NCBI GenBank assembly: GCA_949292215.1
Contig: CASEYW010000087.1
Span: 26,564 to 90,563, forward strand
Length of the DNA stretch: 64,000 nt
From: an uncultured bacterium
GTDB taxonomy: Bacteria; Verrucomicrobiota; Lentisphaeria; Victivallales; UBA1829
Direction: 5' to 3'
A model generated the notes under the pieces. It had not been told where the DNA came from, ran no database searches, and saw only the letters and a program-made list of their open reading frames with translations. Below, piece after piece: positions 54,508 to 63,627 of this stretch (positions are counted from its first letter, which is position 1; each line of letters begins with the position of its first letter). The translations under genes and the position numbers were made by a program.

Positions 54508-55377
54508 ATGGCAGGAATCAAATACAAACGGCTGGAATCCGCGTCCGCATCGCTGCCGATGCCGTTCCGGATTTACTCCACCGGAGAAAAAATTCTGACG
54601 GAAAATGAAACGGAACGTTCCCAGGACATGAAAAACCAGTTTGTCGAACTGATCTGGGGCATCTCCGGAATCGGAGAAGTGACTCTGTACGGCGAAGTCT
54701 TCCAGATCCGTGAAAACGAGGTCTTCTACTACCTGCCGGGCGAACCGCACTTCCTGCGCGGCATCTCCCCGGAATGGAAAAGCCGCTGGCTCTGTTTCGA
54801 CGGTCCGTTTGCCGAAGCCGTGATGCTCTCCTACCGCTATCCGCGTCTTCAGAGCTCCTGTGCCTTTCCGGAGGATCTGTTCCGGCGGATCGATCAGGGA
54901 ATCTGTGATACGGATCCCGTCCAGATCCGGACGATGGCGGGACTGATCCTGGAAGTGCTGGCACGCGCAGGGGGCACCTCCGGATACGGTGTGCATTCAG
55001 GACTGATCGTAAAACGCTGCTTTGAACTCATCGAGACCAATCTCTCGAATCCGGAACTTGATGTTTCCATGCTCAGCAGTCTTCTGCGAGTCCACCGATC
55101 CACACTGACAAAACTTTTTTCGGAACGGATCGGCAGAACTCCCGGGCGCTGCATTCTGGATTATCGGTTTGAACTGGCAAAAACACTTCTGCGGGGCAGC
55201 AATCTGCCGATCGGCGAAGTGGCCGCACGCTGCGGATTCACAGAGATCGGTTCCTTTTCCCGTTTCATCCGACGTGGAACCGGACTTTCCCCGACAGCAT
55301 ATCGGAAACAGGAACATCTTTTCCGCGAAGAAGTTCCAACCGTCCATACTCCCGTCAGAAAGGAAGAACGCTTCTAG
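54508..55377 (+). CDS. AraC-family transcriptional regulator
   Basis: Start at 54508 (MAGIKYKRLESASASLPMPF), with GGAG upstream, gives 289 residues. The N-terminal half is a cupin-type sensor (FVELIWGISGIGEV, VFYYLPGEPHFLRGI) and the C-terminal half has the AraC double helix-turn-helix (VSMLSSLLRVHRSTLTKLF; IGEVAARCGFTEIGSFSRFIRRGTG in part). It is divergent from the pseudopilin-glycosidase operon and paralogous to the regulator at 3816. Its stop codon overlaps that of convergent gpsA through a shared CTAG. Confidence 0.9.
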   Translation: MAGIKYKRLESASASLPMPFRIYSTGEKILTENETERSQDMKNQFVELIWGISGIGEVTLYGEVFQIRENEVFYYLPGEPHFLRGISPEWKSRWLCFDGPFAEAVMLSYRYPRLQSSCAFPEDLFRRIDQGICDTDPVQIRTMAGLILEVLARAGGTSGYGVHSGLIVKRCFELIETNLSNPELDVSMLSSLLRVHRSTLTKLFSERIGRTPGRCILDYRFELAKTLLRGSNLPIGEVAARCGFTEIGSFSRFIRRGTGLSPTAYRKQEHLFREEVPTVHTPVRKEERF

Positions 55378-56372
55378 TCCTCCTCATCGCGCGCGGTACG
55401 GGTCATCAAATCAACGACGGCATCTTTCGGGGAGAGATCGTTGTACAGGACATTGAAAACTTCATTGATAATCGGCGTTTCACACTGTTTCCGGACCGCA
55501 AGCATGTGAGCGGAAATGGCGGTTTTAACCCCTTCGGCAACCACCATCCCCATCTCGGAAGTGATCTGATCCAGCTTTTTGCCGCGTCCCAGCTCCTCTC
55601 CGACGTGCCGGTTGCGGCTGTGACGACTCATACACGTCACAATCAGATCGCCGATTCCGGAAAGTCCCGCAAAGGTCTCGCGTTTTCCCCCGAGCTCGAC
55701 TCCAAGACGTGCCATTTCAGCGATGCCGCGCGTAATCAGAGCCGCCTTGGAGTTGTCGCCCAGTTTCATTCCGTCGAGAATTCCCGCGGCAATCGCAAGG
55801 ACGTTTTTCAACGCGCCTCCAAGCTCGACACTGACGACATCCCGTGTCGTGTAAATCCGGAAATCGGAGGTCATAAACGCCTCCTGAACCGTCTTTGCAT
55901 ACGTTCTGTCCATGGAAGCCGCAACAACCGCAGTCGGGATGTTCCGGGAAACCTCTTCCGCATGACTTGGTCCGGAAAGGGTCGCATACATTGTTTTGCC
56001 GAGGACCTCTCCGCAAATCTGGTGCATGCACTTCAGGGAATCATTTTCAATGCCTTTCGCCACGTTGACCAGGAGATGCCGCTCCGGAATGAAATATTCC
56101 TTGAACATGTTCAGCGTCCCGCGCATATATTGAGAAGGCGAGGCGAGCACTACGATTTCCGCCCCCTCGACAGCCTCTCCGATCGAAGAAGTCACTTTCA
56201 GCTGCCGCGGGATTTCAACTCCCGGCAGGAAACGGTTGATCCGCGTTGTCCGGATCGCTTCAACATTCTCCTCGAATGCACCCCAGAGAGTCACATCATG
56301 ATTGTTTTTCAGGATTGTAAGCGCCAGAGCCGTTCCCCAGCCGCCGTCACCAAGCACCGTAATCTTTTTCAT
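55374..56372 (-). CDS. gpsA: NAD(P)H-dependent glycerol-3-phosphate dehydrogenase
   Basis: Start at 56372 (MKKITVLGDGGWGTALA) overlaps the plsY stop (ATGA) and gives 332 residues, the normal length. The dinucleotide loop GDGGWGTA (8-15), SGPSHAEEV, catalytic Lys in VELGGALKNVLAIAAGI, and TRGIAEMARLGVELGG with GLSGIGDLIVTC are all present. It reduces dihydroxyacetone phosphate to glycerol-3-phosphate, which PlsY, encoded just upstream, acylates for phospholipid synthesis. The 3' end overlaps the AraC gene by 4 bases. Confidence 0.96.
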   Translation of the reverse strand: MKKITVLGDGGWGTALALTILKNNHDVTLWGAFEENVEAIRTTRINRFLPGVEIPRQLKVTSSIGEAVEGAEIVVLASPSQYMRGTLNMFKEYFIPERHLLVNVAKGIENDSLKCMHQICGEVLGKTMYATLSGPSHAEEVSRNIPTAVVAASMDRTYAKTVQEAFMTSDFRIYTTRDVVSVELGGALKNVLAIAAGILDGMKLGDNSKAALITRGIAEMARLGVELGGKRETFAGLSGIGDLIVTCMSRHSRNRHVGEELGRGKKLDQITSEMGMVVAEGVKTAISAHMLAVRKQCETPIINEVFNVLYNDLSPKDAVVDLMTRTARDEED

Positions 56373-57022
56373 TTGCCATCTCCCGAGGAAAATCTGTTCT
56401 CCGTTCCGTTCACGAGCCGTTTGATATTCGATGTATGCTTCAGAATCGCAAGGATGCCAAGCAGAATAAAAAGAGTGATCGCCGCAATACTGGCATTCGA
56501 AAGCAGAAACAGACGGAGCAGAACCGCCGAAGCCGGCAGAACCACCGCCGCCGTAATGCTTGCCAGGGAAACATATCCACTGGCTTTGAATACCACCACC
56601 CACGCGGCGAATCCGATCAGGACAGCCCACGGAGAAAGCGGCAGAATCGCTCCTGCCGCCGTTGAAATTCCCTTGCCTCCCTTGAACTTGAGATAAATCG
56701 GCCAGATGTGTCCGGCAACGACAGCAAATGTTGCCAGTGCGGGCAGCAGACGATACGGATCTTCAAACGCATGAACGTGTTCCGTCAGAAATAGAACGAG
56801 TCCGGACGGCAGAACCCCTTTCAGGAAATCAAGAAAAAAGCAGAGCTTCCCATAGATCGGTCCGACCACACGGGTAACATTGGTCGCTCCAATGTTGCCG
56901 CTTCCGTGCTTCCGGATATCGATCCCGCGAAGTTTTCCGATCAGAAAACCAAACGGAACAGAACCGATCAGATAAGAGACGATCAGAACGGATGCTATCG
57001 CCAGAACATAAGAACCACTCAT
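56369..57022 (-). CDS. plsY: Acyl-phosphate:glycerol-3-phosphate acyltransferase PlsY
   Basis: The 217-residue membrane protein has the three PlsY cytoplasmic motifs: YLIGSVPFGFLIGK, KHGSGNIGATNVTRVVG, and the central FKGGKGISTAAGAIL after AGHIWPIYLKFKGGKG. About five membrane helices are visible. It transfers an acyl group from acyl phosphate to glycerol-3-phosphate. It forms a two-gene operon with gpsA, its substrate supplier. The C-terminal tail (RLVNGTENRFSSGDGK) is slightly longer than usual. Confidence 0.95.
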   Translation of the reverse strand: MSGSYVLAIASVLIVSYLIGSVPFGFLIGKLRGIDIRKHGSGNIGATNVTRVVGPIYGKLCFFLDFLKGVLPSGLVLFLTEHVHAFEDPYRLLPALATFAVVAGHIWPIYLKFKGGKGISTAAGAILPLSPWAVLIGFAAWVVVFKASGYVSLASITAAVVLPASAVLLRLFLLSNASIAAITLFILLGILAILKHTSNIKRLVNGTENRFSSGDGK

Positions 57023-57144
57023 TTACAACCTCAATTTGATTTGCGACTTTTGAAAAGCAGTCTATATTGTAGAGAAATATACAACGCAAACTGCTTAAAA
57101 TAAAGGCGGATTTCCATTTTATCCGTCTTTCAGGAGGATTTACG

Positions 57145-58272
57145 ATGAAAAAACGTACAGGAAAACTGATCGCCGCATCACCGGCTGTATCCGCGGACAT
57201 TCTCTATGCGGGCGGATTCAACGCCCCGGATGAAGTCATCTACTTTGAAGCCGGAGCAGAAAAAGGACTCATTCTTTCTCAGCTGGAGTACGCCCGCGGA
57301 AAACAGGAAGCACGGAAAACGGTCTCTGTACAGAACCGGGAGAGCTTTCTGGACGAGTCCGGCGACCGTTCCGATCAGGCGGTTCTCCTGAACCTCTCTC
57401 GCCGGTATGAGATCGCGGAATGGCATGTCCCCGGAAATTTTCCGCTCCTGACAGCCGATTTCCTGCGTGCCAACGGAATCATGGTTGTTCCGGAAAAGGG
57501 AGAATTCATGCCGAAACGTCTTGTAAAAACGGCCGCGGAACTCCGAGAAATCGCGAAAGCGGAAGCCGCCACCGAGGAATCCATGCGTTATGCGCGGGAT
57601 CTGATCCGTCAATCCCGCGTCAACGCCAGAGGATTTCTGACTCTTTCCGGCAGACTTTTCACCTGTGACATGCTCCGCTCTGAGATTGAAGGATTTCTGA
57701 AATCGCGCGGCTATACGGCTTCTCAGACCATCACCGCCTGCGGCACGGATGCCTCCCAGCCACACAATCTCGGTTCCGGTCCGCTGAAAGCCGGAGAACC
57801 GATCGTCTGCGACATTTTTCCCCGCAGCGACCGCAGCGGCTACTGGGGCGACATGACCCGCACATTCTGCAAAGGCAAAAGTGCACCAATCGTCCGGAAA
57901 GCGTTCCAGTCCGTGTTGAAAGCTTCGGAAACGGCTCTCTCCATGATCCGTGCCGGGGTCTGTGCGGCAGAGGTCCACATTGCGGCGGCGGAATCGATGG
58001 CCTCCGACGGATTCCCCACAGGACGGAACCGCGACGGCATTCCCTGCGGTTTCATCCATGGACTCGGACATGGACTCGGACTCGAAATCCATGAAGGCCC
58101 TCGAGTGTCTCCACTGAACCGGAAACCACTTGTGAAAGGCAATGTTGTCAGTGTGGAACCGGGACTTTATGATCCGGCCTGGGGAGGCATCCGCCTGGAA
58201 GATATCGTTGCTGTGACCGAAACCGGATGCCGGAACTTCAACACAATGGAAAAGGAACTGGAAATCGGATGA
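57145..58272 (+). CDS. M24-family Xaa-Pro aminopeptidase-like protein
   Basis: The 375-residue protein has a pita-bread metallopeptidase domain in its C-terminal 230 residues. The five metal ligands are recognisable: Asp in VCDIFP and in YWGDMTRTF, His in FIHGLGHGLGLEIHE, Glu in SVEPGLYD, and Glu in IRLEDIVAVTE. The N-terminal domain is that of Xaa-Pro dipeptidases/aminopeptidases. It releases N-terminal residues before proline; other M24 members act on creatine-like substrates. It stands alone, with TATATT at 57063-57068 as a likely -10 element, and is divergent from plsY. Confidence 0.9.
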   Translation: MKKRTGKLIAASPAVSADILYAGGFNAPDEVIYFEAGAEKGLILSQLEYARGKQEARKTVSVQNRESFLDESGDRSDQAVLLNLSRRYEIAEWHVPGNFPLLTADFLRANGIMVVPEKGEFMPKRLVKTAAELREIAKAEAATEESMRYARDLIRQSRVNARGFLTLSGRLFTCDMLRSEIEGFLKSRGYTASQTITACGTDASQPHNLGSGPLKAGEPIVCDIFPRSDRSGYWGDMTRTFCKGKSAPIVRKAFQSVLKASETALSMIRAGVCAAEVHIAAAESMASDGFPTGRNRDGIPCGFIHGLGHGLGLEIHEGPRVSPLNRKPLVKGNVVSVEPGLYDPAWGGIRLEDIVAVTETGCRNFNTMEKELEIG

Positions 58273-58411
58273 CTCCGGAAAAGAAACCATCCATACAAAA
58301 AAAACTGTTTTTTCCGAAAAGCGGCTTGATTTCCGGAAGGGACTCGATATCTTACCAGAGAAACCCGATGATTCATCGGTAAAACCAACTTAAAGAGAGG
58401 AGAGATTGCGC

Positions 58412-60049
58412 ATGGCAGATTTATTGCTGGCCCAAATCGCCGGAGGAATCGCAGGGGGAATCATCATTACGGTGTTCCTGTTGTTCATCCTGTTCGTTGT
58501 TTTGATCGGAGTGGCGACCCGTTATAAAAAATGCCCATCTGATCAGGTGCTTGTAATTTATGGTAAGACAAGAGGCGACAAGGCCGCACGCTGCATCCAT
58601 GGCGGAGCCGCATTTGTAATTCCGGTCATTCAGGATTACGCATTCCTCTCTCTGCAGCCGATGCAGATCGACGTGGGTCTGACAAACGCATTGTGCAATC
58701 AAAACATCCGTATTAACGTACCGTCGGTGTTCACAGTCGGCATCAGCACGGACGAGGCACTGATGGGAAATGCGGCAAACCGTCTGCTCGGGCTGACACA
58801 GGAAGAAATCGCAAACCTTGCCAAAGATATCATCTTCGGGCAGCTCCGTCTGGTGATTGCCTCCATGACGATCGAACAGATCAACGCGGACCGCGAAACC
58901 TTCCTGCGGAACATTGAACAGAATGTCGCGGAAGAACTGAATAAACTGGGACTTCAGCTTCTGAACGTCAACATCACAGACATCACAGACGAAAGCGGCT
59001 ACATTGATGCGATCGGAAGACGTGCTGCCGCGGAAGCCGTCAATAAAGCGCGTGTCGACGTTGCAGAAGAAGAGCGGAAAGGCGGAATCGGAGAAGCCGA
59101 AGCCCGCAAGGTTCAGCGCATTGCGGTGTCTGAGGCAGAAGCCGTCGCCCAGTCCGGAGAAGCCGCAGCCGACAGAGACAGACGCATCGCCATCAAAAAA
59201 GCGGAAGCCGAAGCTCTCACCGGAGAAGCCGCAGCCGACAGAGACAGACGCATCGCCGTCAAACAGGCGGAAGCCGAAGCTCTCACCGGAGAAGCCGCAG
59301 CCGACAGAGACAGACGTATCGCCGTCAAGCAGGCTGATGCCGCCGCCATCGAAGGAGAAAACCTTTCTGCAATCGAAATTGCGAAATCCAACGCGCAGCG
59401 AGTGGAACAGGAAGCGGAAGCCTATCGACTCGCCGAAGTTGCCAAACGTGTAGCGGAAGCCAAGATCAAACAGGCCGACTTCGAAGCCGAAACAACCGCT
59501 CAGGTTGCCAGAGCCAAGATGGAAATGGAACGCCAGAAAGCGGAAGACATCGTCAAAACGGAAATCGAAAAAGAACAGACGGTCATCCGTGCGGAAGCCG
59601 AAGCGGAAAAGATGCGCCGGGAGGCTAAAGGTCAGGCGGACGCCATCTTCATGAAACTCGAAGCCGAAGCAAAAGGAAACTTTGAAATCCTCAAAGCCAA
59701 GGGTGAAGGTTTCAATCAGATCGTCTCCGCATGCGGAAACGATGCGGATGCCGCAGCAAAAATGCTCATTATCGAAAAACTCGAACAGCTTGTCCAGATG
59801 CAGGCCGAAGCGATCAAGGGCATCAAGATCGACAAAGTCACCGTCTGGGATGGCGGCAAAAGTGCGGATGGGAAAACCGCCACATCCAATTTTCTCAGCG
59901 GCATGGTGAAAAGTCTTCCTCCGCTGCATGACATTGCCAATATGGCCGGTCTTGATCTTCCCGCCTATCTTGGCAAGGTGGATGAAAAACCGGCAGAATC
60001 TGAAGCGGAAGTTCCGGAAACTCCTGCCAAAGAATCCACAGAAAAATAA
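58412..60049 (+). CDS. Flotillin-like SPFH-domain membrane protein
   Basis: ATG at 58412, 8 bases after GAGAGGAG, gives 545 residues. An N-terminal membrane helix (GGIIITVFLLFILFVVLIGVA) is followed by an SPFH domain (CPSDQVLVIYGK ... NVNITDITDESGYIDAIGRRAAAEA) and a long, charged coiled coil rich in Ala, Glu and Lys, including three exact 22-residue repeats beginning GEAAADRDRRIA. Flotillins assemble in membrane microdomains. The Glu/Pro-rich C-terminus (ESEAEVPETPAKESTEK) is probably disordered. A NfeD partner, usual in many bacteria, is not adjacent. A terminator follows. Confidence 0.92.
   Translation: MADLLLAQIAGGIAGGIIITVFLLFILFVVLIGVATRYKKCPSDQVLVIYGKTRGDKAARCIHGGAAFVIPVIQDYAFLSLQPMQIDVGLTNALCNQNIRINVPSVFTVGISTDEALMGNAANRLLGLTQEEIANLAKDIIFGQLRLVIASMTIEQINADRETFLRNIEQNVAEELNKLGLQLLNVNITDITDESGYIDAIGRRAAAEAVNKARVDVAEEERKGGIGEAEARKVQRIAVSEAEAVAQSGEAAADRDRRIAIKKAEAEALTGEAAADRDRRIAVKQAEAEALTGEAAADRDRRIAVKQADAAAIEGENLSAIEIAKSNAQRVEQEAEAYRLAEVAKRVAEAKIKQADFEAETTAQVARAKMEMERQKAEDIVKTEIEKEQTVIRAEAEAEKMRREAKGQADAIFMKLEAEAKGNFEILKAKGEGFNQIVSACGNDADAAAKMLIIEKLEQLVQMQAEAIKGIKIDKVTVWDGGKSADGKTATSNFLSGMVKSLPPLHDIANMAGLDLPAYLGKVDEKPAESEAEVPETPAKESTEK
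59156..59353 (+). repeat. Three tandem 66-base repeats inside the flotillin-like gene
   Basis: Near-identical 66-base units start at 59156, 59222 and 59288, each encoding a 22-residue unit that starts GEAAADRDRRIA. The third unit has diverged at its 3' end. The high DNA identity suggests recent duplication. Confidence 0.9.
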
Positions 60050-60070
60050 CAAGCAGCCGAACTATTTGCA

Positions 60071-60108
60071 GTGCCGGATCAGCGGAGTCCTGATCCGGCA
60101 CATTCTTT
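60071..60108 (+). terminator. Rho-independent terminator after the flotillin-like gene
   Basis: An 11-base perfect stem GTGCCGGATCA/TGATCCGGCAC (60071-60081 and 60091-60101) is followed by ATTCTTTTT, 21 bases after the stop. Confidence 0.85.
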
Positions 60109-60109
60109 T

Positions 60110-60346
60110 TCAACCACCATCCATTTCCGCGCGATGAAGTCCGCGCAAATACGGGAAACCATCCGCAGGACAGGAATCCAGGACACGGTGCAGGTCCATG
60201 GTCTGTTTCGGTCCGGCTGAATAAGCCGAACGTCCGGAGAGCGGAACTCCCTTTTCATGCTCAGGTCGCCACCGTTCTCCAAGCGCAAACCAAAACACTT
60301 TTCTTTTTCGGGAAAGCCCAAAGACAACATATCCGCCAAAAACCAT
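60110..60346 (-). other. Intergenic stretch with a small open frame of doubtful status
   Basis: Between the flotillin terminator and the beta-propeller stop (60411) there is no clear gene. A 78-codon leftward frame (60346-60110) has neighbour-like codon use and reads coherently (FALGERWRPEHEKG, LSGRSAYSAGP, DGFPYLRGLHRAEMDGG), but no good ribosome site and no recognisable family. It could be a small gene, or the remnant of a longer one. Confidence 0.25.
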
Positions 60347-60410
60347 GAACCCGAATGACTTCTCTCCCCAAAGCGTTTCCCGATCACGTGTTTTGCATCA
60401 CGGAAGAGAG

Positions 60411-61592
60411 TTACAGTTGCAGCAGATAGAGTCCGCGTTTTCCGTCGTGGGTGGAATCAACGGTAACGAAACGGCCGTCCGGACTCCATCTGGGGTGAAG
60501 ATCGCAACGAGTCTCCACTGTTGGAACGGGTTCGTGATGAAATGTTCCGAGGAGCTCCCAATCTCCCGTTTCAGAATCGATAAGGATCAGTTTCTGCCTG
60601 GAGTTTTCATCAGGATAACTGTCTGCGAGAATCCGTTTTCCATCGGGCGAAAAGACCATGTGCGCCATTCCGCCGTGGCTTTTGGAGAGTTCGCGGGAGA
60701 GGAAGGGACGTCGACTCTCGTCAAAGACAACTGCACCATGTCCGGAGCCGGTCCAGTCAGCATCAACCAGAATCTCGCGTGGAGAACGCCCCCAGATCTG
60801 ATGCGAAATGAATTTCTGCCACTGGCATTCGGAAAGAACGCATTCCGTGTCATCGCCCTCCAGAGAACTTGTGTACAGAAATGTCTTCCAGCGAATATTT
60901 TCGTGCTTGCATGACTCCGCACATTGACGAAACAACCAGAGGACCCTGGTCGAATCACAATTCACGATTGCATGATTCAACCAGAGGTGCTGTCCATTCA
61001 GTCCGTAGGCATAGGGATGCCGTTCGATCATCGTGCGATAGCTTACAATGAGTTTTGCATCACCGGATTCCAGATGAATCCGGAAAATGCCGTCGGAATC
61101 CGGATCAGCCGGCTGAAGCTCATCGCTGAGTACGGCATCCGCATAACTGTATCCGCGCCGGGGAATCCGGGAAAAATTCAGCGACACAGCCCATTTTCCG
61201 TCGGGCGACATCGCATATACCGGAAGGGAATAGCTCCCGGCAATTCCCTTTCCGAGCTGAAAAATTCGAGCAACGATTCGATCGTTTTCCGGATCATAAT
61301 CGTTGTAAATAAAACAATCCGGGCGATGTTTCAGAAAGAGTTCCATACATCCCTGCTGATGACACCATGCCCGTGTTGTTGTCAACGGTTCGTAATTTCC
61401 AGCGAGGTCGAGCAGACCGATCTCTGCCGTCTCCCCGCGCTCCGGCAAATGTTCAATCTGAGGAATCCTCATGACAAGATGCCTGGAGATGTCAGCATTC
61501 CACGGGTTGCGGTCGTAATAACCGAAAAAATAATGCCCATCATCAGGAGAAAGTTTTCTCCAGTGATGTACAGAATCAATCTGCTTTTTCAT
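60411..61592 (-). CDS. WD40/TolB-like beta-propeller protein
   Basis: Start at 61592, with GGGAG upstream, gives 393 residues without a signal peptide. Repeated blades are visible (YAMSPDGKWAVSLNF, HMVFSPDGKRILADSY, HPRWSPDGRFVTVDS), giving a six- or seven-bladed propeller. The opening YFFGYYDRNPWNADISRHL recalls uncharacterised planctomycete and lentisphaerote propellers; a distant likeness to oligogalacturonate lyases was considered, but the catalytic residues cannot be assigned. It follows a GntR/LacI regulator by 34 bases and is probably part of that sugar-utilisation operon. Confidence 0.7.
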   Translation of the reverse strand: MKKQIDSVHHWRKLSPDDGHYFFGYYDRNPWNADISRHLVMRIPQIEHLPERGETAEIGLLDLAGNYEPLTTTRAWCHQQGCMELFLKHRPDCFIYNDYDPENDRIVARIFQLGKGIAGSYSLPVYAMSPDGKWAVSLNFSRIPRRGYSYADAVLSDELQPADPDSDGIFRIHLESGDAKLIVSYRTMIERHPYAYGLNGQHLWLNHAIVNCDSTRVLWLFRQCAESCKHENIRWKTFLYTSSLEGDDTECVLSECQWQKFISHQIWGRSPREILVDADWTGSGHGAVVFDESRRPFLSRELSKSHGGMAHMVFSPDGKRILADSYPDENSRQKLILIDSETGDWELLGTFHHEPVPTVETRCDLHPRWSPDGRFVTVDSTHDGKRGLYLLQL

Positions 61593-61626
61593 ATTCTTTC
61601 TCCCTGTCGAGATTTGTTTAATCACT

Positions 61627-62712
61627 TCAGACGGACTCTATCTGAAATGGAGTCCGTTTAATTTTTCCGGAAATTTCCATAATGCCGCAGTGATAACCGG
61701 GCTCTTCGATGATCCGATGAATGATTGCCGCGGCAGATCGGATGAATTCACTGTAATCAGAACGGATCATGACAAGGCCCGGAGAAAAATCGCAGTCGCC
61801 AAGAACGTGAATATCCTTCCCCGGCGAGAAACCAAGTTCCTTCAACGCCCGAAGAAAAAACTCCAGATGACCGAACCCATCCGCGATAAAGGCATCCGGA
61901 GTAAAATTCTTCAAAACCCTCCGGATATGCTGTTTCCAATTCTCGATAATTTCCTCTTCGGATTCCTCGCTTGGAAGTCCGTTCGAGACCTGAACCCGGA
62001 TTCCATACAGTTCCCCGTGCCTCATCACCGCCCGGAGGAGCCGCCGGACATATTCGAACTCCGGATTCCCTCCGAAAATGCAGACATTGCTGCAGCCGAG
62101 CCTGCGGGCTGCTTCCATATAGGCCGTTCCCCGCTCTTCGGTCCGCTCGCGGATCAGATCATATTGCAGACCGGGAATATCCCCATGAACAAAATCCCCG
62201 AAAAAAAGAACTGGATACTCTCTGTTTTTAATCGACTCAATCTCTTCTGCGGAAACCATACTGGCATTGATGACCAGACAGTCCGGGCGCTCCATGTCAA
62301 TCTGATGGAGTTCATAGCGCAGCGCTGTCAGCAGAAGAGGTCCCTTCGGAATGGAACGCATCTGAACATGAAACCCCTGATGCGTCATCATGCTTTCGGA
62401 AACGCCGAAAACACGCCCCAGATAGTTCAGGTCATAAGGGCCGCGTGTCTCATTCAGAAGGATCAGCTTTTTCATCCCCGGAAGAACACCGTCGACATTG
62501 ACGAAAACACCGATCCGGGATCGGGAGACCAGCAGTCCACGCTCCATCAGCATCTTGAAAGCCGATTTGATCACCTGCGTACTCACATGAAACACATCCG
62601 CAAGTTCCCGGATGCTGGGCAGGCGCGAACCGGGGAGGAAGGTGCCCGTCCGGATTCCCCGTTCAATCTCCGCAGCAACAAACCCGGACTGCGTTTCATA
62701 TTTGATGTTCAT
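61627..62712 (-). CDS. GntR-LacI chimeric transcriptional regulator
   Basis: The 361-residue protein has an N-terminal GntR winged helix (LPSIRELADVFHVSTQVIKSAF, LMERGLLVSRSRIGVFV in parts, residues about 10-75) and a periplasmic-binding-type sensor (PDCLVINASMVSAEEIE, ARRLGCSNVCIFGGNPEF, FTPDAFIADGFGHLEFFLRAL). It is a paralogue in architecture of the regulator at 14142, but here it lies downstream of its pseudopilin gene (52 bases) and upstream of a propeller gene (34 bases), all leftward. It likely reports a sugar released by the neighbouring enzyme. Confidence 0.87.
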   Translation of the reverse strand: MNIKYETQSGFVAAEIERGIRTGTFLPGSRLPSIRELADVFHVSTQVIKSAFKMLMERGLLVSRSRIGVFVNVDGVLPGMKKLILLNETRGPYDLNYLGRVFGVSESMMTHQGFHVQMRSIPKGPLLLTALRYELHQIDMERPDCLVINASMVSAEEIESIKNREYPVLFFGDFVHGDIPGLQYDLIRERTEERGTAYMEAARRLGCSNVCIFGGNPEFEYVRRLLRAVMRHGELYGIRVQVSNGLPSEESEEEIIENWKQHIRRVLKNFTPDAFIADGFGHLEFFLRALKELGFSPGKDIHVLGDCDFSPGLVMIRSDYSEFIRSAAAIIHRIIEEPGYHCGIMEISGKIKRTPFQIESV

Positions 62713-62764
62713 AAGAGCTCCGCCTGCTAATTTCCGGAGAAAGGAATTTCTGCATCATCGTCTT

Positions 62765-63553
62765 TCAATCGCCGGCTTTCCAGGTCCACATGCCTTCCGG
62801 CCATCCGGGGCCGCCGGAAATCTTGCTGATCGTGCGCAGAGGTTCATAGGAAGAGACATGACCATCCACAAACAGATATCCAAATTTTCCCTGATGAGAC
62901 CGGGAATAAATTACCGGATCCATCTGCTGATCGACATATTCAATGGAAGAACCCGAACCGTTCCCCAGAAAGTTGACGTCACTCGGCCGTTCCGTAAACA
63001 TGAACGTCGCGGACGGCTGCGAAACCTTCGTCGCTTTCAGAGACCAATCCCTGGCGGCGATTCCACGCACCTGCGACGGACTTCCCGGGGGCTCATCTCC
63101 GGGATTGCCATATGTCGCGCTGACAATCGAATAGGAACGCTTATCCGCATTCGGCACAGGATGAGAAGGACAAAGATAAATCTTGGAACGTTTATCCGCC
63201 GGACATCCCTCTTTTTCCGCATCCTCCCAGGTCAGACTCCGTCCATCGTATTTTCCAGCTCCCAGAAGATCATCCCACGAAATCTGCTGCGCACCCGAAC
63301 CGGACATGGAATAAGGAAAGTGATCCGCGTTGTCACCAATATAATTGATCGTCGCAGTACCGATCTGCTTCAGATTGGCCGTGCAGGAAACCTGTCGCGC
63401 CCGTTCCCGTGCACTGTTCAACGCCGGCAGAAGAAGACCTGCAAGGATGGCAATGATGGCAATCACAACGAGGAGCTCTATCAATGTGAAACGATGTACT
63501 TCTCCTCTGATGGATTGAGGAAAAATGGATACCGGTACTGACGAATGTCTCAT
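62765..63553 (-). CDS. Type II secretion pseudopilin-like protein with H-X9-DG motif
   Basis: The 262-residue protein has a 21-residue leader before [16 protein letters not shown] and the helix [12 protein letters not shown]; the C-terminal part carries [12 protein letters not shown], matching H-X9-DG. It is preceded by 74 bases by the C-terminus of a probable glycosidase on the same strand, and followed by the GntR-LacI regulator. No other Met permits a shorter leader. Confidence 0.88.
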   Translation of the reverse strand: MRHSSVPVSIFPQSIRGEVHRFTLIELLVVIAIIAILAGLLLPALNSARERARQVSCTANLKQIGTATINYIGDNADHFPYSMSGSGAQQISWDDLLGAGKYDGRSLTWEDAEKEGCPADKRSKIYLCPSHPVPNADKRSYSIVSATYGNPGDEPPGSPSQVRGIAARDWSLKATKVSQPSATFMFTERPSDVNFLGNGSGSSIEYVDQQMDPVIYSRSHQGKFGYLFVDGHVSSYEPLRTISKISGGPGWPEGMWTWKAGD

Positions 63554-63627
63554 AATTCTGATTCTCCGTTTTTATCGTGTTGGCTCCGGGAAACGGAATG
63601 CCTTCCGGCTCCCGGAACGAGTTCTGT

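Noticed and set aside
59156..59353. Tandem repeats as a possible CRISPR array
   Set aside because: Units are contiguous, in frame and without variable spacers; they encode protein repeats.
58421..60052. 543-codon minus-strand open frame with Phe/Gly/Asp repeats
   Set aside because: Mirror of the flotillin coiled coil; the repeats simply reflect the 66-base units on the coding strand.
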